A stretch of DNA of 38,567 nt from Armatimonadota bacterium (GTDB lineage Bacteria > Armatimonadota > JAAZEB01): the NCBI GenBank assembly GCA_012512265.1, contig JAAZEM010000189.1, forward strand, positions 1-38,567, given 5' to 3'. Every line of letters begins with the position of its first letter. Position 1 is the first letter of the stretch. Below the pieces are notes generated by a model. That model saw only the letters and a list, made by a program, of their open reading frames with translations, was not told the DNA's origin and made no database searches. Shown piece after piece: positions 8,936 through 17,426 of this stretch. The position numbers and the translations under genes were made by a program.

Positions 8936-9288
8936 TTCCCTGTCGCTGCATGGCGTCCGATCACTGCCGGCGTGACGCACACGCAGCGTTCATTTCGGCG
9001 CCTGCCCGTGCATTCCTCCCGCGCGAAACGAAGCGTGCTCCCTGGCGGAGCCCCCCTTTTTTCATGCCAGCAAGGAGAGGGCAACCTTGGCGTGGAAACA
9101 ATCGTCCAAAGCCCAGGAGAGGGGGGCGCGCCCAGGTCCGATCCCCGCGGCACAGGGCGGGGGACGTGCGCCTAGCTCGAACCCCGAGAGGGCGAGCCGG
9201 CACAGTCAGCTGTTTGACGTTCCGGCCGATGGCCAGAAATCTGTGGCGCCCGGACGGTGATCGGTCGCGCTGCTCTGCGCGGGGCTGA

Positions 9289-9317
9289 TTGCCTGTGCCC
9301 ACCGATTGTGGTATAAT
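9289..9317 (+). promoter_or_regulatory. sigma-70-type promoter of the GAF-PAS sensor kinase
   Basis: TTGCCT at 9289-9294 and a perfect TATAAT at 9312-9317 are separated by 17 bases. Transcription should start near 9324, about 75 bases before the ATG at 9399. Confidence 0.75.
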
Positions 9318-9398
9318 GGCCGCGGCAGCAAGTTGCGCTGTCGCGGGCTGTACGAGTGGTGGACGGAGGCGGGGCCGCCCCCGCGCGCAGGATGTCGT

Positions 9399-11219
9399 AT
9401 GCCCCAGGGAACAAGAGTGGTAGATGACGTTCGGGTGATCACGCAGCAGTTCCAGAAGGCAGTGGAGCGTTCACGCCAGCTGGAATCGATGGTGACGCGC
9501 CTGGAAACGCGCGTGCGGGAGTTGGAGGCGTCACTGCGGGCGCGCGACGCCCGAATCAAGGAATTGGAAGCGCGCGGTACGTCTGCGTCGCCTTCTCATC
9601 AGCACGCGGGGAGCGTCCCCGCGGTGGCCTCCCTCGATTCTTCTCCGATTACCAGCGAGCCTGAGCTGGAGGAGACGCTCAAGCGTCTGATCACCAAGAT
9701 TGCCATGATCCTCCAGGCGGAGAAGTGCGTTTTCCTCTTGCACGATCCGCGGACCATGGAGCTCTTTGCTCACTCTCCGGCGTTTGGATTGACGGAGGAG
9801 CAGCTGCGCACTTTCCGGATTCCCGATTCGCGCGGGATCTCCGGGGCTGTGTTTCAGACGGGCCAGCCCCTGGTGGTCCATGATTTGGCCTTGGATGAGC
9901 GCGCGGAGCGATGGATGGCGGAGGTGCTCCAGGTGCGCAACTCCGCCACGGTGCCCCTCACTATCGAAAAGCGCGATGATCAGGGCCGCGTCACCGACCG
10001 GCGGACGATTGGCGTCCTTCACGTCTTCGACAAACGCTACGGGGGGCAGTTTGGCGAGGAAGATCTGCACCTTCTGGGCGTGCTCTCGCGCAACGCGGCG
10101 GCGGTCATCGCCAATGCCAAGCTTCTCTTCGAGGTGATCGAGGAGAAGAACAAGATGGCGGCCACCATCGAGAGCCTCTCTGCCGGGTTGGTCCTCGTCG
10201 GCACCGACGGCCGGGTGATGTTGATGAACGCTTCGGCTGGGGCGGTGTTGGGGCTCGAGGGCCATGCGCATATCGGCAAGCCCTACACGGAGGTGATCGC
10301 CAACGACCAGGTCAAGGAGATGCTGCGCCTCGCGCTCGCAGCCAACCAAGAGGTCTCTCAGGCGGAGTTGACGCTCACCTTCGTTGATTCGGGCAGCGGG
10401 CAAGAGCACGAGGCCGCCTTTCAGATCCAGACGGCGCTCGTCCGGGGCACCGATAGCGGCGACCTGATCGGCGTGGCGTTGGTGTTCAACGACATCTCCG
10501 AGATCTGTAGCCTCGAACGGATGAAATCGGCTTTCCTCTCCACCATCTCTCACGAGCTGAACACGCCCCTCACCACGATCCGAGGCTTCATCTCAACCCT
10601 CCGCGAGGATACCAAGGGGTTCTACGATCTGAAGACACGTCAGGAGTTCTATCAGATCGTGGATGCCGAGTGCGAGCGGCTCTCGCGCCTGATTGGCGAT
10701 CTCCTCAGCCTCTCGCGGATTCAATCCACGGGGCGGCTAGAGTTGACGCTCGCGCCGGTGGATATCGCCGCGCTGGTGGAGCGCGTGGTGGAGACGCAAC
10801 GCGCGTATGTGTCCAAGCACACCCTGCGCGCCGATCTCTTCCCAGGGCTTCCTCCTATTCTCGGAGACGAGGCAAAGATCGAGCAGGTGCTCGTCAACCT
10901 CGTCAGCAACGCGATCAAATTCTCACCTGGCGGAGGCGAGGTCCTGGTCCAGGTCACCCCCGAAGACGATGGGATTCGCGTCTCGGTGCGCGACCATGGA
11001 GTGGGCATCCCGCGCGAGGAGTTGCCGAGGATTTTCGAACGTTTTCACCGCCTGGATAACCGCGACAAGCGCCAGACGTATGGATGCGGAATCGGCCTCT
11101 ATCTGGTGAAGCACCTGGTGGAAGCGCACGGAGGGAGTGTCTCTGTGGAGAGCGAGGTGGAGAAGGGGAGCCTCTTCAGTTTCTGCCTCCCGTTGCGCCC
11201 GCCGGACGCCGAGGAGTAG
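9399..11219 (+). CDS. sensor histidine kinase, coiled coil-GAF-PAS-HisKA-HATPase
   Basis: A 606-residue soluble sensor kinase with no membrane helix. An N-terminal coiled coil (about 10-60) is followed by a Ser/Pro linker, a GAF domain (about 88-245), a PAS domain (about 250-370), the dimerisation domain with phosphorylated His385 in STISHELNTPLTTIRGF, and the ATPase domain: N box NLVSNAIKFSPGG from 500, G1 DHGVGIP near 532, F box IFERFHRLD, and G2 GCGIGLYLVKHL near 562. This is the classic WalK/PhoR-like layout. GAF and PAS imply sensing of an intracellular ligand, redox state or light; which one cannot be told. No response regulator is adjacent, so it is an orphan. The start at 9399 follows AGGA at good spacing and fits the promoter upstream. 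Confidence 0.93.
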   Translation: MPQGTRVVDDVRVITQQFQKAVERSRQLESMVTRLETRVRELEASLRARDARIKELEARGTSASPSHQHAGSVPAVASLDSSPITSEPELEETLKRLITKIAMILQAEKCVFLLHDPRTMELFAHSPAFGLTEEQLRTFRIPDSRGISGAVFQTGQPLVVHDLALDERAERWMAEVLQVRNSATVPLTIEKRDDQGRVTDRRTIGVLHVFDKRYGGQFGEEDLHLLGVLSRNAAAVIANAKLLFEVIEEKNKMAATIESLSAGLVLVGTDGRVMLMNASAGAVLGLEGHAHIGKPYTEVIANDQVKEMLRLALAANQEVSQAELTLTFVDSGSGQEHEAAFQIQTALVRGTDSGDLIGVALVFNDISEICSLERMKSAFLSTISHELNTPLTTIRGFISTLREDTKGFYDLKTRQEFYQIVDAECERLSRLIGDLLSLSRIQSTGRLELTLAPVDIAALVERVVETQRAYVSKHTLRADLFPGLPPILGDEAKIEQVLVNLVSNAIKFSPGGGEVLVQVTPEDDGIRVSVRDHGVGIPREELPRIFERFHRLDNRDKRQTYGCGIGLYLVKHLVEAHGGSVSVESEVEKGSLFSFCLPLRPPDAEE

Positions 11220-11220
11220 G

Positions 11221-11283
11221 CCGCAGGGCCGTGGCGGAACTCGCCGCGCCCTTGCCTTCGCCCGTCGCCACCACGGGTTGCGG
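11221..11283. terminator. imperfect inverted repeat between convergent genes
   Basis: The gap between the sensor kinase stop and the PfkB stop is almost filled by an imperfect inverted repeat: CCGCA (11221) with TGCGG (11279-11283), and inside it CCGTGG with CCACGG. No clear T run follows in either direction. It may end transcription from both sides. Confidence 0.3.
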
Positions 11284-12198
11284 TCACCCTCTCTCGGCCA
11301 GGAAGCGTTCCACCTCGCCGTGTTGCGGGATTCCCGATCTTCCCCCGGGCCGCGTGGCCTTGATCGCGGCTGCCGCGCTTGCGAAGCGCACCGCCGCATC
11401 GATCCTCTCGCCTCGTGCAAGCTGCGCCGCGTAGGCCCCATGAAACACGTCGCCGCACCCGTTGGTATCGACGACGCGCACCGGGAACGCCGGAAGGTGG
11501 CGTACCTCCCCGCCGGCGATGGAGTACCAGCACCCGCGCTCTCCCGCCGTCACCACGCAACTTCTGCGCGCCGGGCAAGCGAGCGCGCGCGTGATCGCGA
11601 CAGGATCCTCTTCGCCCGTCAGGTGTGACCCAAAGCGGATCCCCAGAACCAGGTGATCGATCAGGGGGAGTAGCTCCGCCAGCTTCGGGCCGGTATCGCG
11701 CTCGAGGTCGGCGAGTACGGGAATGCCATGCTCCCGGGCGATGCTCGCCGCGCGCACTCCCGCCTCGGCTACCGTGTGGTCGAGGAAGAGGATGCGGCAT
11801 CGAGCGACGAGCGATGCGGGGATCTCATCTGGCTGTGGCGCGGTGAATCCGGCGCGCGTGAAGAGAATGGTGCGTCGCCCGGTAGAGGCCTCGATGATCA
11901 CTGTGGAGTGGATGGGCCGGGCGCCAGCACGCCGGATCACCATCGAGCAATCGACGCCGTCGCGCTCGAACTCGCGCAGTGTGAAGCGAGAGAGTTCATC
12001 ATCCCCCAAAACACCGAAATAGGCGGCTTTCGCGCCCTGGCGGGCTGCGGCCGCCAGCGCGGTGCCGGCCAACCCGCCTCCTTCCCGGCGCCTGTCATGC
12101 ACCGGTGTCTTCGTTTCCGGCTGCGGATAGTGCTCCACATAGAGCAGGTCGTCAACGGCGACTGCCCCCAGACCGAGGAGATCCCAGTGGTCGCTCAT
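11284..12198 (-). CDS. PfkB family carbohydrate kinase (ribokinase-like)
   Basis: A 304-residue ATP-dependent sugar kinase of the ribokinase fold. It begins with LLGLGAVAVDDLLYVEHYP, typical of the N-terminal strand and lid. GG.AG.A near residue 40, FGVLGDDE near 62, and the C-terminal signature DTNGCGDVFHGAYAAQL are present; the Asp of the GCGD (about residue 250) is the catalytic base. The usual DTxGAGD has Cys in place of Ala here, a mild change. Substrate cannot be read from sequence; ribose, fructose or another ketose/nucleoside are possible. The ATG at 12198 follows GGAG at good spacing; a longer frame to 12447 looks non-coding. It is convergent with the sensor kinase and divergent from the L,D-transpeptidase. 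The 315-base gap 12199-12513 shows no gene and no convincing promoter. Confidence 0.88.
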   Translation of the reverse strand: MSDHWDLLGLGAVAVDDLLYVEHYPQPETKTPVHDRRREGGGLAGTALAAAARQGAKAAYFGVLGDDELSRFTLREFERDGVDCSMVIRRAGARPIHSTVIIEASTGRRTILFTRAGFTAPQPDEIPASLVARCRILFLDHTVAEAGVRAASIAREHGIPVLADLERDTGPKLAELLPLIDHLVLGIRFGSHLTGEEDPVAITRALACPARRSCVVTAGERGCWYSIAGGEVRHLPAFPVRVVDTNGCGDVFHGAYAAQLARGERIDAAVRFASAAAAIKATRPGGRSGIPQHGEVERFLAERG

Positions 12199-12513
12199 GC
12201 GCCGCTCCGCGCTGTCTCCTGGAAAAGGGGCGCCCCTGCGTGGGTCGGGCGAACGAGGATGCGCATCTTGATGAACTCTCCAAATCGGTAGTGGCCCCGG
12301 CGACATCGCGGATGCGAGCGCGGTACGATGGGGCTCGCTCACTTCGTTCGACGCGCTGCTCCGGGCTACCTTTCGGTCCGAGCCGGGGATCGCGGGCCGG
12401 CAGAGCGATCTCGGGCATCCTCCAGTGGGTTGCGACGATCCTGGCATGAGTCGCCGTGGGCGGGGGTAGGTGCAGTGTATGCTGCCGATGTGACAAGATG
12501 TGTTGGAGGAGGC

Positions 12514-13143
12514 ATGACATACACGATTCTGGCCAGGTGGATCGGCGTGTGGATCTTGTTGTGGGTGGGCTTCGCGGCGCCGGCGGAGGCGCGGAAGGAG
12601 ATCGTGGTCGACTACGAGGCAGGGCTAGTCTACCCGCTGGAAAACGGGCGGTTGGTTCGGGGCCCGATCATCACAAACCACGGAGTCGTCTTCAAGAAGA
12701 AGTACTTGGGTACCTTTCGTGTCACCGAAAAGCTGATTGAGAAGCGCTCGAACCTGTACAACCGGCATGGGCAGCCGATCCGCAACGGTGAGGAAGGGGC
12801 GCGCATGCCGTATTGGATGCGCCTCGGGCACACTGCCCAGGGCTTCCATTACTCCAGCCTTTTTAGCGCGACCGGGCCGCGCCGGCGCTCCCGAGGGTGT
12901 TACCGCCTCTCCAAAGCCGACGCGATATGGCTCTTCAACTGGACGCCCATCGGCACTCCCGTGCACGTGGTATGGAGCGTGAAGCAGTCGCGGTTTGCCT
13001 ACCTGCAGAAGGCAACCTCCTCGAGGAGAGCGAGCCTGCCCCTGGAACCGCAGGGAGTGTCGGTGCGGCCGGCACTCCCGATGAGAACTGTGGCCCAGGG
13101 TGTGGCGCATCCGGGCCTGCCAGCGCGGCGGTACCACGGATGA
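12514..13143 (+). CDS. L,D-transpeptidase (YkuD family), exported
   Basis: Exported enzyme predicted to form 3-3 peptide cross-links in peptidoglycan or attach proteins to it. The 209-residue product starts with a signal peptide (MTYTILARWIGVWILLWVGF, cleavage likely after APAEA). The YkuD catalytic region shows His106 and His112 in GHTAQGFHYS and the S-x-G-C-x-R motif SRGCYRLS with catalytic Cys129 and Arg131. The tail after about residue 165 is basic and low in structure. GGAGGAGGC directly precedes the ATG at 12514, which rules out the longer upstream frame. Domain assignment is solid; the product of catalysis is inferred from the family. Confidence 0.88.
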   Translation: MTYTILARWIGVWILLWVGFAAPAEARKEIVVDYEAGLVYPLENGRLVRGPIITNHGVVFKKKYLGTFRVTEKLIEKRSNLYNRHGQPIRNGEEGARMPYWMRLGHTAQGFHYSSLFSATGPRRRSRGCYRLSKADAIWLFNWTPIGTPVHVVWSVKQSRFAYLQKATSSRRASLPLEPQGVSVRPALPMRTVAQGVAHPGLPARRYHG

Positions 13144-13150
13144 AGGTGAC

Positions 13151-13260
13151 GGATACGGATGGGGATATGCGGGCACCCAGCCCGGTTTGCCGCCCTTTAG
13201 GATGGGGGGCTCTTGCCGGAACACTAGCCGGGGTGCCCGCACCCTGGGCTGAGTTATCCG
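13151..13260. repeat. 110-bp nested inverted repeat
   Basis: CGGATA at the left end pairs with TATCCG at the right end (to 13260). Inside, TGCGGGCACCC (13168-13178) pairs exactly with GGGTGCCCGCA (13231-13241), with unpaired spacers of 12 and 13 bases at matching places. A competing pairing CAGCCC (13179-13184) with GGGCTG (13246-13251) also exists. It starts eight bases after the L,D-transpeptidase stop and encodes nothing evident. It looks like a palindromic intergenic element that could also end transcription. Confidence 0.55.
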
Positions 13261-13339
13261 ACCCCTTCGTGGCCGTAGCATGGGCGCTCTTCGGGTTCAG
13301 GGTGTAGCTCGGCATCCACTCGTGGCCAGAGCGTTGCCC

Positions 13340-13368
13340 TTGACACGCCCTCTGCCCTATGGTACAAT
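13340..13368 (+). promoter_or_regulatory. near-consensus promoter of the DUF4432 gene
   Basis: A perfect TTGACA at 13340-13345 and TACAAT at 13363-13368 with 17 bases between. The start of RNA should be near 13375, leaving a leader of about 180 bases before the ATG at 13557. I see no known riboswitch in that leader. Confidence 0.8.
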
Positions 13369-13556
13369 AACGCGCGACGAAGCAGCAGGGATGACGGAGT
13401 AGGTCGCGGCGGCTCCGCCCTGGTGTGTCGGACCCCAAGCCCGCGCGAGCGGTGATTCCTCGGCCGTCGCTTCGACTCCTCGCCTTTCCCGTGTACTCTG
13501 GCCCGGTGATCCTGCCAGGGCGGAGGCACGCGGGTGACCAACTCGTGAGGTGCACG

Positions 13557-14648
13557 ATGCCAAAACTCTTCGGCAAGCAGTTCAGCAAGGATGAGCTTCG
13601 GACGCACGTGGGGAGCATGGAGCAGCTCGCCGGCGTTCGAGCGGGGGTGCTGGCGGATGGCCGCGCTGCGGGTACGCGCGTGGCCGATTTCTGGACTGGC
13701 ACCGGCCTGGAGTTCAGCGTGCTCTTGGACCGCGGGATGGATATCTCCGCAGCGCGCTGGCAGGGCAAGTCGCTCTGCTGGATGTCCTCCGCTGGCGTAG
13801 CCCATCCCGCCTATTATGAGCCAGAGGGACTGGGATGGCTGCGCACGTTCGGTGGTGGCCTGGTGACCACCTGCGGCCTGACCTATGCTGGTGCACCCAC
13901 GGTGGATCAGGGCGAGGAACTGGGGCTTCATGGGCGCGTCTCGCACCTTCCCGCCGACAGCGTGCATCTGGATGCGGAGTGGGATGGCGACGACTACGTC
14001 ATCTGGGCGTCCGGCAAGGTGCGTGAGGCGCGCGTGTTTGGCGAGAACATCGTTCTCTCCCGGAAGATCTTCACTCGCCTGGGCGAAAACCGCTTCTGGA
14101 TCCATGACCGCGTCGAGAACGAGGGCTACCAGACGACCGAGCATATGCTTCTGTATCACATCAACCTGGGCTTCCCCGTGGTGGATGAGGGCTCGGTGCT
14201 CCTCGCGCCGTCGCGCAGCGTGCAGCCGCGCGACGCGGAGGCGGAGAAGGAGCGCGAGGCATACGCCGAGTTTCACGCGCCGCGGCCCGGGTATCAGGAG
14301 AAGGTGTACTATCACGACCTGGCGGCCGGCGCCGATGGCATGGTTTCGGCGGCCGTCGTGAACCGAGACACCGACGCGGGCACCGGGTTTGGCGTCTACG
14401 TCGCTTATTCGCGCAACGAACTGCCGTATCTCGTTGAGTGGAAGATGATGGGGCAGGGCACCTACGTGGTGGGCATGGAGCCTTCCAACTGCCTCGTGGG
14501 CGGGCGCGATCAGGAGCGCGCGGCGGGCAGGCTCCAATTCCTCGAACCGGGAGAATGCAGGGAATACCGGTTGGAGATTGGGGTGCTCTCGTCGCTGCTT
14601 GAGATCACGGCCTTCGAGGAGCAGGTGCAGGCTCTGCTGGGGAAGTAG
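13557..14648 (+). CDS. DUF4432 family aldose 1-epimerase-like protein
   Basis: A 363-residue protein of the galactose-mutarotase fold, DUF4432 group. Segments typical of the group are FSVLLDRGMDIS near residue 60, AGVAHPAYYEP near 80, a glycine-rich FGGGLVTTCGLTYAG near 100, GLHGRVSHLPA near 125, and YHINLGFPVVDEGS near 200. These enzymes are thought to bind or epimerise a sugar, possibly deoxy or amino sugars; activity here is inferred. The ATG at 13557 follows GTGAGG at good spacing; the open frame extends upstream to 13425 but that part reads as leader. The SRPBCC-like gene begins 36 bases downstream, probably on the same transcript. Confidence 0.85.
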   Translation: MPKLFGKQFSKDELRTHVGSMEQLAGVRAGVLADGRAAGTRVADFWTGTGLEFSVLLDRGMDISAARWQGKSLCWMSSAGVAHPAYYEPEGLGWLRTFGGGLVTTCGLTYAGAPTVDQGEELGLHGRVSHLPADSVHLDAEWDGDDYVIWASGKVREARVFGENIVLSRKIFTRLGENRFWIHDRVENEGYQTTEHMLLYHINLGFPVVDEGSVLLAPSRSVQPRDAEAEKEREAYAEFHAPRPGYQEKVYYHDLAAGADGMVSAAVVNRDTDAGTGFGVYVAYSRNELPYLVEWKMMGQGTYVVGMEPSNCLVGGRDQERAAGRLQFLEPGECREYRLEIGVLSSLLEITAFEEQVQALLGK

Positions 14649-14684
14649 ATTCTGGGGCAGCGCCTGCCTCGGAAGGAGGAGCGG

Positions 14685-15239
14685 ATGGAGAAGAAGCGGA
14701 CGGCTGGGGCGATGGCGGGAGCTGCCCTGGTCGCCGCCGTCGTCGGAGAGATGCTCCGGCGCAGCGGTTACTCCGTGAGAGTCGCTCTCAAACGCGTGAT
14801 CCATGCCGATAAAGAGGCGATCATCGACCTCGTACGCCAGGTAGACCGCGAGGTGCAGCTCATCCCTGCGATCCGGGGCATCTCCATTCTGGAGAGCTCT
14901 CCCGAGGGGGTGCGCTATCGCGTGGAGGGGACCAGCCCCTTGGGCGCATGGTGGGCAGAGTACCACAAGTGGTGGGACTACGAGGCCGGCACCATCGGTT
15001 GGGCCAGTGATAAGGGTGCGTTCGGGTTGCGGCAACGCGGGCGTATGAACCTGGAGCCGGTGCCCGATGGCACCGAGGTGACCCTTACAACCGAGTATAC
15101 CTCCATCGCCCCGGTCGTTGGACCCGCGATTGCCGCCGCGGGGAAGACCCTCATGGTGCAGCCGAACTTCCAGGCATGGCTCGGAAATATCGCCGCCATC
15201 GTGGAGAAGAAGGAAGAGCAGGAGCCGGCCACCTCTTGA
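14685..15239 (+). CDS. SRPBCC-like protein with N-terminal hydrophobic anchor
   Basis: A 184-residue protein of unknown role. Residues about 6-23 are hydrophobic (AGAMAGAALVAAVVGEML) and could anchor it. From about residue 30 the pattern resembles START/polyketide-cyclase (SRPBCC) domains: an opening strand SVRVALKRVIHADKEAI, helices, then strands with WWDYEAGTIGWAS and TEVTLTTEYTS, and a final helix. Members bind hydrophobic ligands; no ligand can be named. A strong GGAAGGAGGAG site precedes the ATG at 14685. It follows the DUF4432 gene closely. Confidence 0.75.
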   Translation: MEKKRTAGAMAGAALVAAVVGEMLRRSGYSVRVALKRVIHADKEAIIDLVRQVDREVQLIPAIRGISILESSPEGVRYRVEGTSPLGAWWAEYHKWWDYEAGTIGWASDKGAFGLRQRGRMNLEPVPDGTEVTLTTEYTSIAPVVGPAIAAAGKTLMVQPNFQAWLGNIAAIVEKKEEQEPATS

Positions 15240-15251
15240 GCACGGAGTTGA

Positions 15252-15284
15252 GCACGAGGTGGGGCTCTCTATCTCGCCTCGTGC
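15252..15284 (+). terminator. terminator-like hairpin after the SRPBCC gene
   Basis: GCACGAGG (15252-15259) pairs exactly with CCTCGTGC (15277-15284). It begins 13 bases after the stop codon. The following bases are pyrimidine-rich but not a true T run, so termination is probable but not certain. Confidence 0.45.
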
Positions 15285-15314
15285 CCTCTATCCTGCCGGG
15301 CGAGTGGCAAGATC

Positions 15315-15343
15315 TTTGCGCCAGCGGAAAAATGGCGTATAAT
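15315..15343 (+). promoter_or_regulatory. promoter of htpX
   Basis: A perfect TATAAT at 15338-15343, with TTTGCG at 15315-15320 seventeen bases upstream as the likely -35. RNA should start near 15350, about 70 bases before the htpX ATG. Confidence 0.65.
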
Positions 15344-15417
15344 AGTTAGTAGGTAGACCGGGTGCAATCATGCAGCCCGGCAGTTCGGTGAACGCGGTGC
15401 CTGGAAGGTGACACGAG

Positions 15418-16311
15418 ATGTTGAATAGCGTCAAAACGGCGGTGCTGCTGGCGGCGCTCACCGGGATACTGGTTGCCATCGGCAATGCGATGGGCGGGCC
15501 AGAAGGCGCGTTCATGGCCCTGATCTTCGCTGGGGTGATGAACTTCGGTGCCTACTGGTTTAGCGACAAAATCGTCCTCCGCATGTATGGAGCCCAGGAA
15601 GTCTCGCCGGCCGAGGCGCCTCGGCTGCATGCGATCGTGGATAATCTGGTGATGCGCGCCGGTATCCCGAAGCCAAAGGTGTATGTGATTCCTACGGCCA
15701 CCCCCAACGCGTTCGCGACGGGGCGCAACCCGCAGAACGCGGCGGTTGCCGTGACCGAGGGGATCATGGGGATGCTGAACGAGGATGAGCTGTCGGCCGT
15801 GGTCGCCCACGAATTGGGCCACGTCCGCAACCGAGACATCCTGATCAGCACCATCGTGGCGACGATTGCCGGTGCCATCTCTTATCTTGGAACGATGATC
15901 CGCTGGGGAGCCATGTTTGGCGGCATGGGGCGCAGCGACGATGACGAAGAGGGCGGCTCTGGCGTGGCGCTGCTGGTGACGGCGCTGATCGCACCGTTCA
16001 TTGCCCTGCTGATCCAGCTGTGGATCTCGCGAACGCGCGAGTACGCGGCCGATGCTGCTGGTGCGGAGATCTCCGGGCAGCCGCTGGCCCTGGCCAGTGC
16101 GCTGATGAAGCTGGAGCGTGGCGCGCAGATGATGCCCATGGAATCCAGCCCGAGCACGGCGCACCTCTTCATCGTGAACCCGCTTTCGGGCCAGTCGCTG
16201 ATGAAGCTGTTCAGCACGCACCCGTCGACCGCGGATCGCGTCGCGCGCCTGCAGGCCATGGCTGGCCAGTATGGCCCGCGCATGGCGCCTCCCGATCGCT
16301 ACTTCGCATAG
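15418..16311 (+). CDS. htpX: protease HtpX, M48 zinc metallopeptidase
   Basis: Membrane-bound zinc endopeptidase that degrades damaged membrane proteins. The 297-residue length is typical. Two N-terminal membrane segments (about 7-23 and 30-48) precede the peptidase domain. The zinc site is HELGH at 131-135, with the third ligand Glu208 in SRTREYAADAAGA, and both flank a third/fourth hydrophobic pair (about 142-160 and 183-203). AFATGRNP near 98-105 is a family signature. The ATG at 15418 follows GGAAGGTG. It has its own promoter and a strong terminator after it, so it is a single-gene unit. In other bacteria htpX is stress induced; no stress operator is visible here. Confidence 0.95.
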   Translation: MLNSVKTAVLLAALTGILVAIGNAMGGPEGAFMALIFAGVMNFGAYWFSDKIVLRMYGAQEVSPAEAPRLHAIVDNLVMRAGIPKPKVYVIPTATPNAFATGRNPQNAAVAVTEGIMGMLNEDELSAVVAHELGHVRNRDILISTIVATIAGAISYLGTMIRWGAMFGGMGRSDDDEEGGSGVALLVTALIAPFIALLIQLWISRTREYAADAAGAEISGQPLALASALMKLERGAQMMPMESSPSTAHLFIVNPLSGQSLMKLFSTHPSTADRVARLQAMAGQYGPRMAPPDRYFA

Positions 16312-16336
16312 CGCCTGGCGCGCGATAGATTAGTGT

Positions 16337-16369
16337 GGGGCTGGCAGGCGATGCCTGCCAGCCCCTTTT
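16337..16369 (+). terminator. intrinsic terminator after htpX
   Basis: GGGGCTGGCAGGC (16337-16349) and GCCTGCCAGCCCC (16353-16365) make a perfect 13-bp stem with a GAT loop, followed by TTTT. It is the clearest terminator in the window and separates htpX from hemB. Confidence 0.9.
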
Positions 16370-16433
16370 CAAGTACACGCCGTCCCGTGGTTGCGTGGGG
16401 CGGCAAGCGGTTGCAACCGCGGGAGGAAGTCAC

Positions 16434-17426
16434 ATGTCCGAGTTTCCACGAGTGAGGATGCGCCGGCTGCGCGTGACCGAGGCGCACCGCCGCCTGGTGC
16501 GCGAGACGCACCTTTCCACCGCTGACCTTATCTACCCCTTGTTCGTCGTTGAGGGCACTGGCATCCAGCGTGAGATTGCCGCCATGCCCGGCAACTACCA
16601 CTGGTCGGTCGACCGGCTTCCCTACCTGATGGATGAGATCGCCTCGCTCGGCATTCCGGGAGTGCTTCTCTTCGGCGTGCCAGATGCAAAGGACGAGGTG
16701 GGCTCTTCGGCCTATGCGGAAGACGGGATTGTCCAGCGCGCCATCCGCGCTATCAAACGCTCGCACCCGGATCTGCTGGTGATTACCGACGTCTGCCTCT
16801 GTGAGTACACCTCGCACGGCCACTGCGGCGTGGTGGGCTCTGATGGTCAGGTCCAGAATGATGCCACGCTCGCCTTGCTGCAGCGCACCGCGGTTTCGCA
16901 CGCGCAGGCCGGCGCGGAGATCATCGCTCCATCAGACATGATGGATGGTCGCATCGGGGCGATCCGGGCGGCGCTCGACGAGCACGGCTTCGAGCAGGTC
17001 GCGATTCTGGCCTACGCGGCAAAGTACGCGTCGGGGTTCTATGGCCCGTTTCGGGAAGCCGCGGGCTCGGCGCCGCAGTTTGGCGACCGGCGCGCCTATC
17101 AGATGGACCCGGCGAATCGGCGCGAGGCGTTGCGCGAGATCGCCCTCGATGTGGCGGAGGGCGCCGACATGGTGATGGTCAAGCCGGCACTCGCCTACCT
17201 CGACATCATCCGAGAGACGCGCGACCGGTTTGATCTCCCCCTGGCCGCCTACAACGTCTCCGGCGAGTACTCGATGGTGAAGGCGGCTGCGGCGAACGGG
17301 TGGATCGATGGCGACCGGATCGCCATGGAGATCCTGCTCGGGATTAAGCGCGCTGGCGCGGATCTGATCCTCACCTACCATGCGCTCGAGGCGGCGCGCC
17401 GGCTGAAAGAAGGCTGGGGCCTCTAG
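16434..17426 (+). CDS. hemB: porphobilinogen synthase (delta-aminolevulinic acid dehydratase)
   Basis: Condenses two 5-aminolevulinate molecules into porphobilinogen, a common step of heme, siroheme and cobamide synthesis. The 330-residue product has the family layout: RRLR near 10, [14 protein letters not shown] at 28-41, and the cysteine triad Cys121, Cys123, Cys131 in [14 protein letters not shown] that binds catalytic zinc. The two Schiff-base lysines are Lys197 (YAAKYAS) and Lys250 ([10 protein letters not shown]). The zinc triad marks it as zinc-dependent, not the Mg-type enzyme. GGGAGGAAG precedes the ATG at 16434; the longer frame begins inside the htpX terminator and is rejected. Its stop overlaps the stop of the convergent P-type ATPase within a CTAG. 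Confidence 0.97.
   Translation: MSEFPRVRMRRLRVTEAHRRLVRETHLSTADLIYPLFVVEGTGIQREIAAMPGNYHWSVDRLPYLMDEIASLGIPGVLLFGVPDAKDEVGSSAYAEDGIVQRAIRAIKRSHPDLLVITDVCLCEYTSHGHCGVVGSDGQVQNDATLALLQRTAVSHAQAGAEIIAPSDMMDGRIGAIRAALDEHGFEQVAILAYAAKYASGFYGPFREAAGSAPQFGDRRAYQMDPANRREALREIALDVAEGADMVMVKPALAYLDIIRETRDRFDLPLAAYNVSGEYSMVKAAAANGWIDGDRIAMEILLGIKRAGADLILTYHALEAARRLKEGWGL

Noticed and set aside
12229..12267. Two 10-bp palindromes, GGGGCGCCCC and GATGCGCATC, upstream of the PfkB gene
   Set aside because: Such palindromes occur by chance in GC-rich DNA and neither is linked to a promoter I can see.
12328..12513. Upstream extension of the L,D-transpeptidase
   Set aside because: It would bury the signal peptide and ignore the GGAGGAGGC site directly before the ATG at 12514.
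13254..15035. 593-codon minus-strand frame
   Set aside because: It lies opposite the DUF4432 gene, which has a promoter, ribosome site and family motifs; the minus frame has none.
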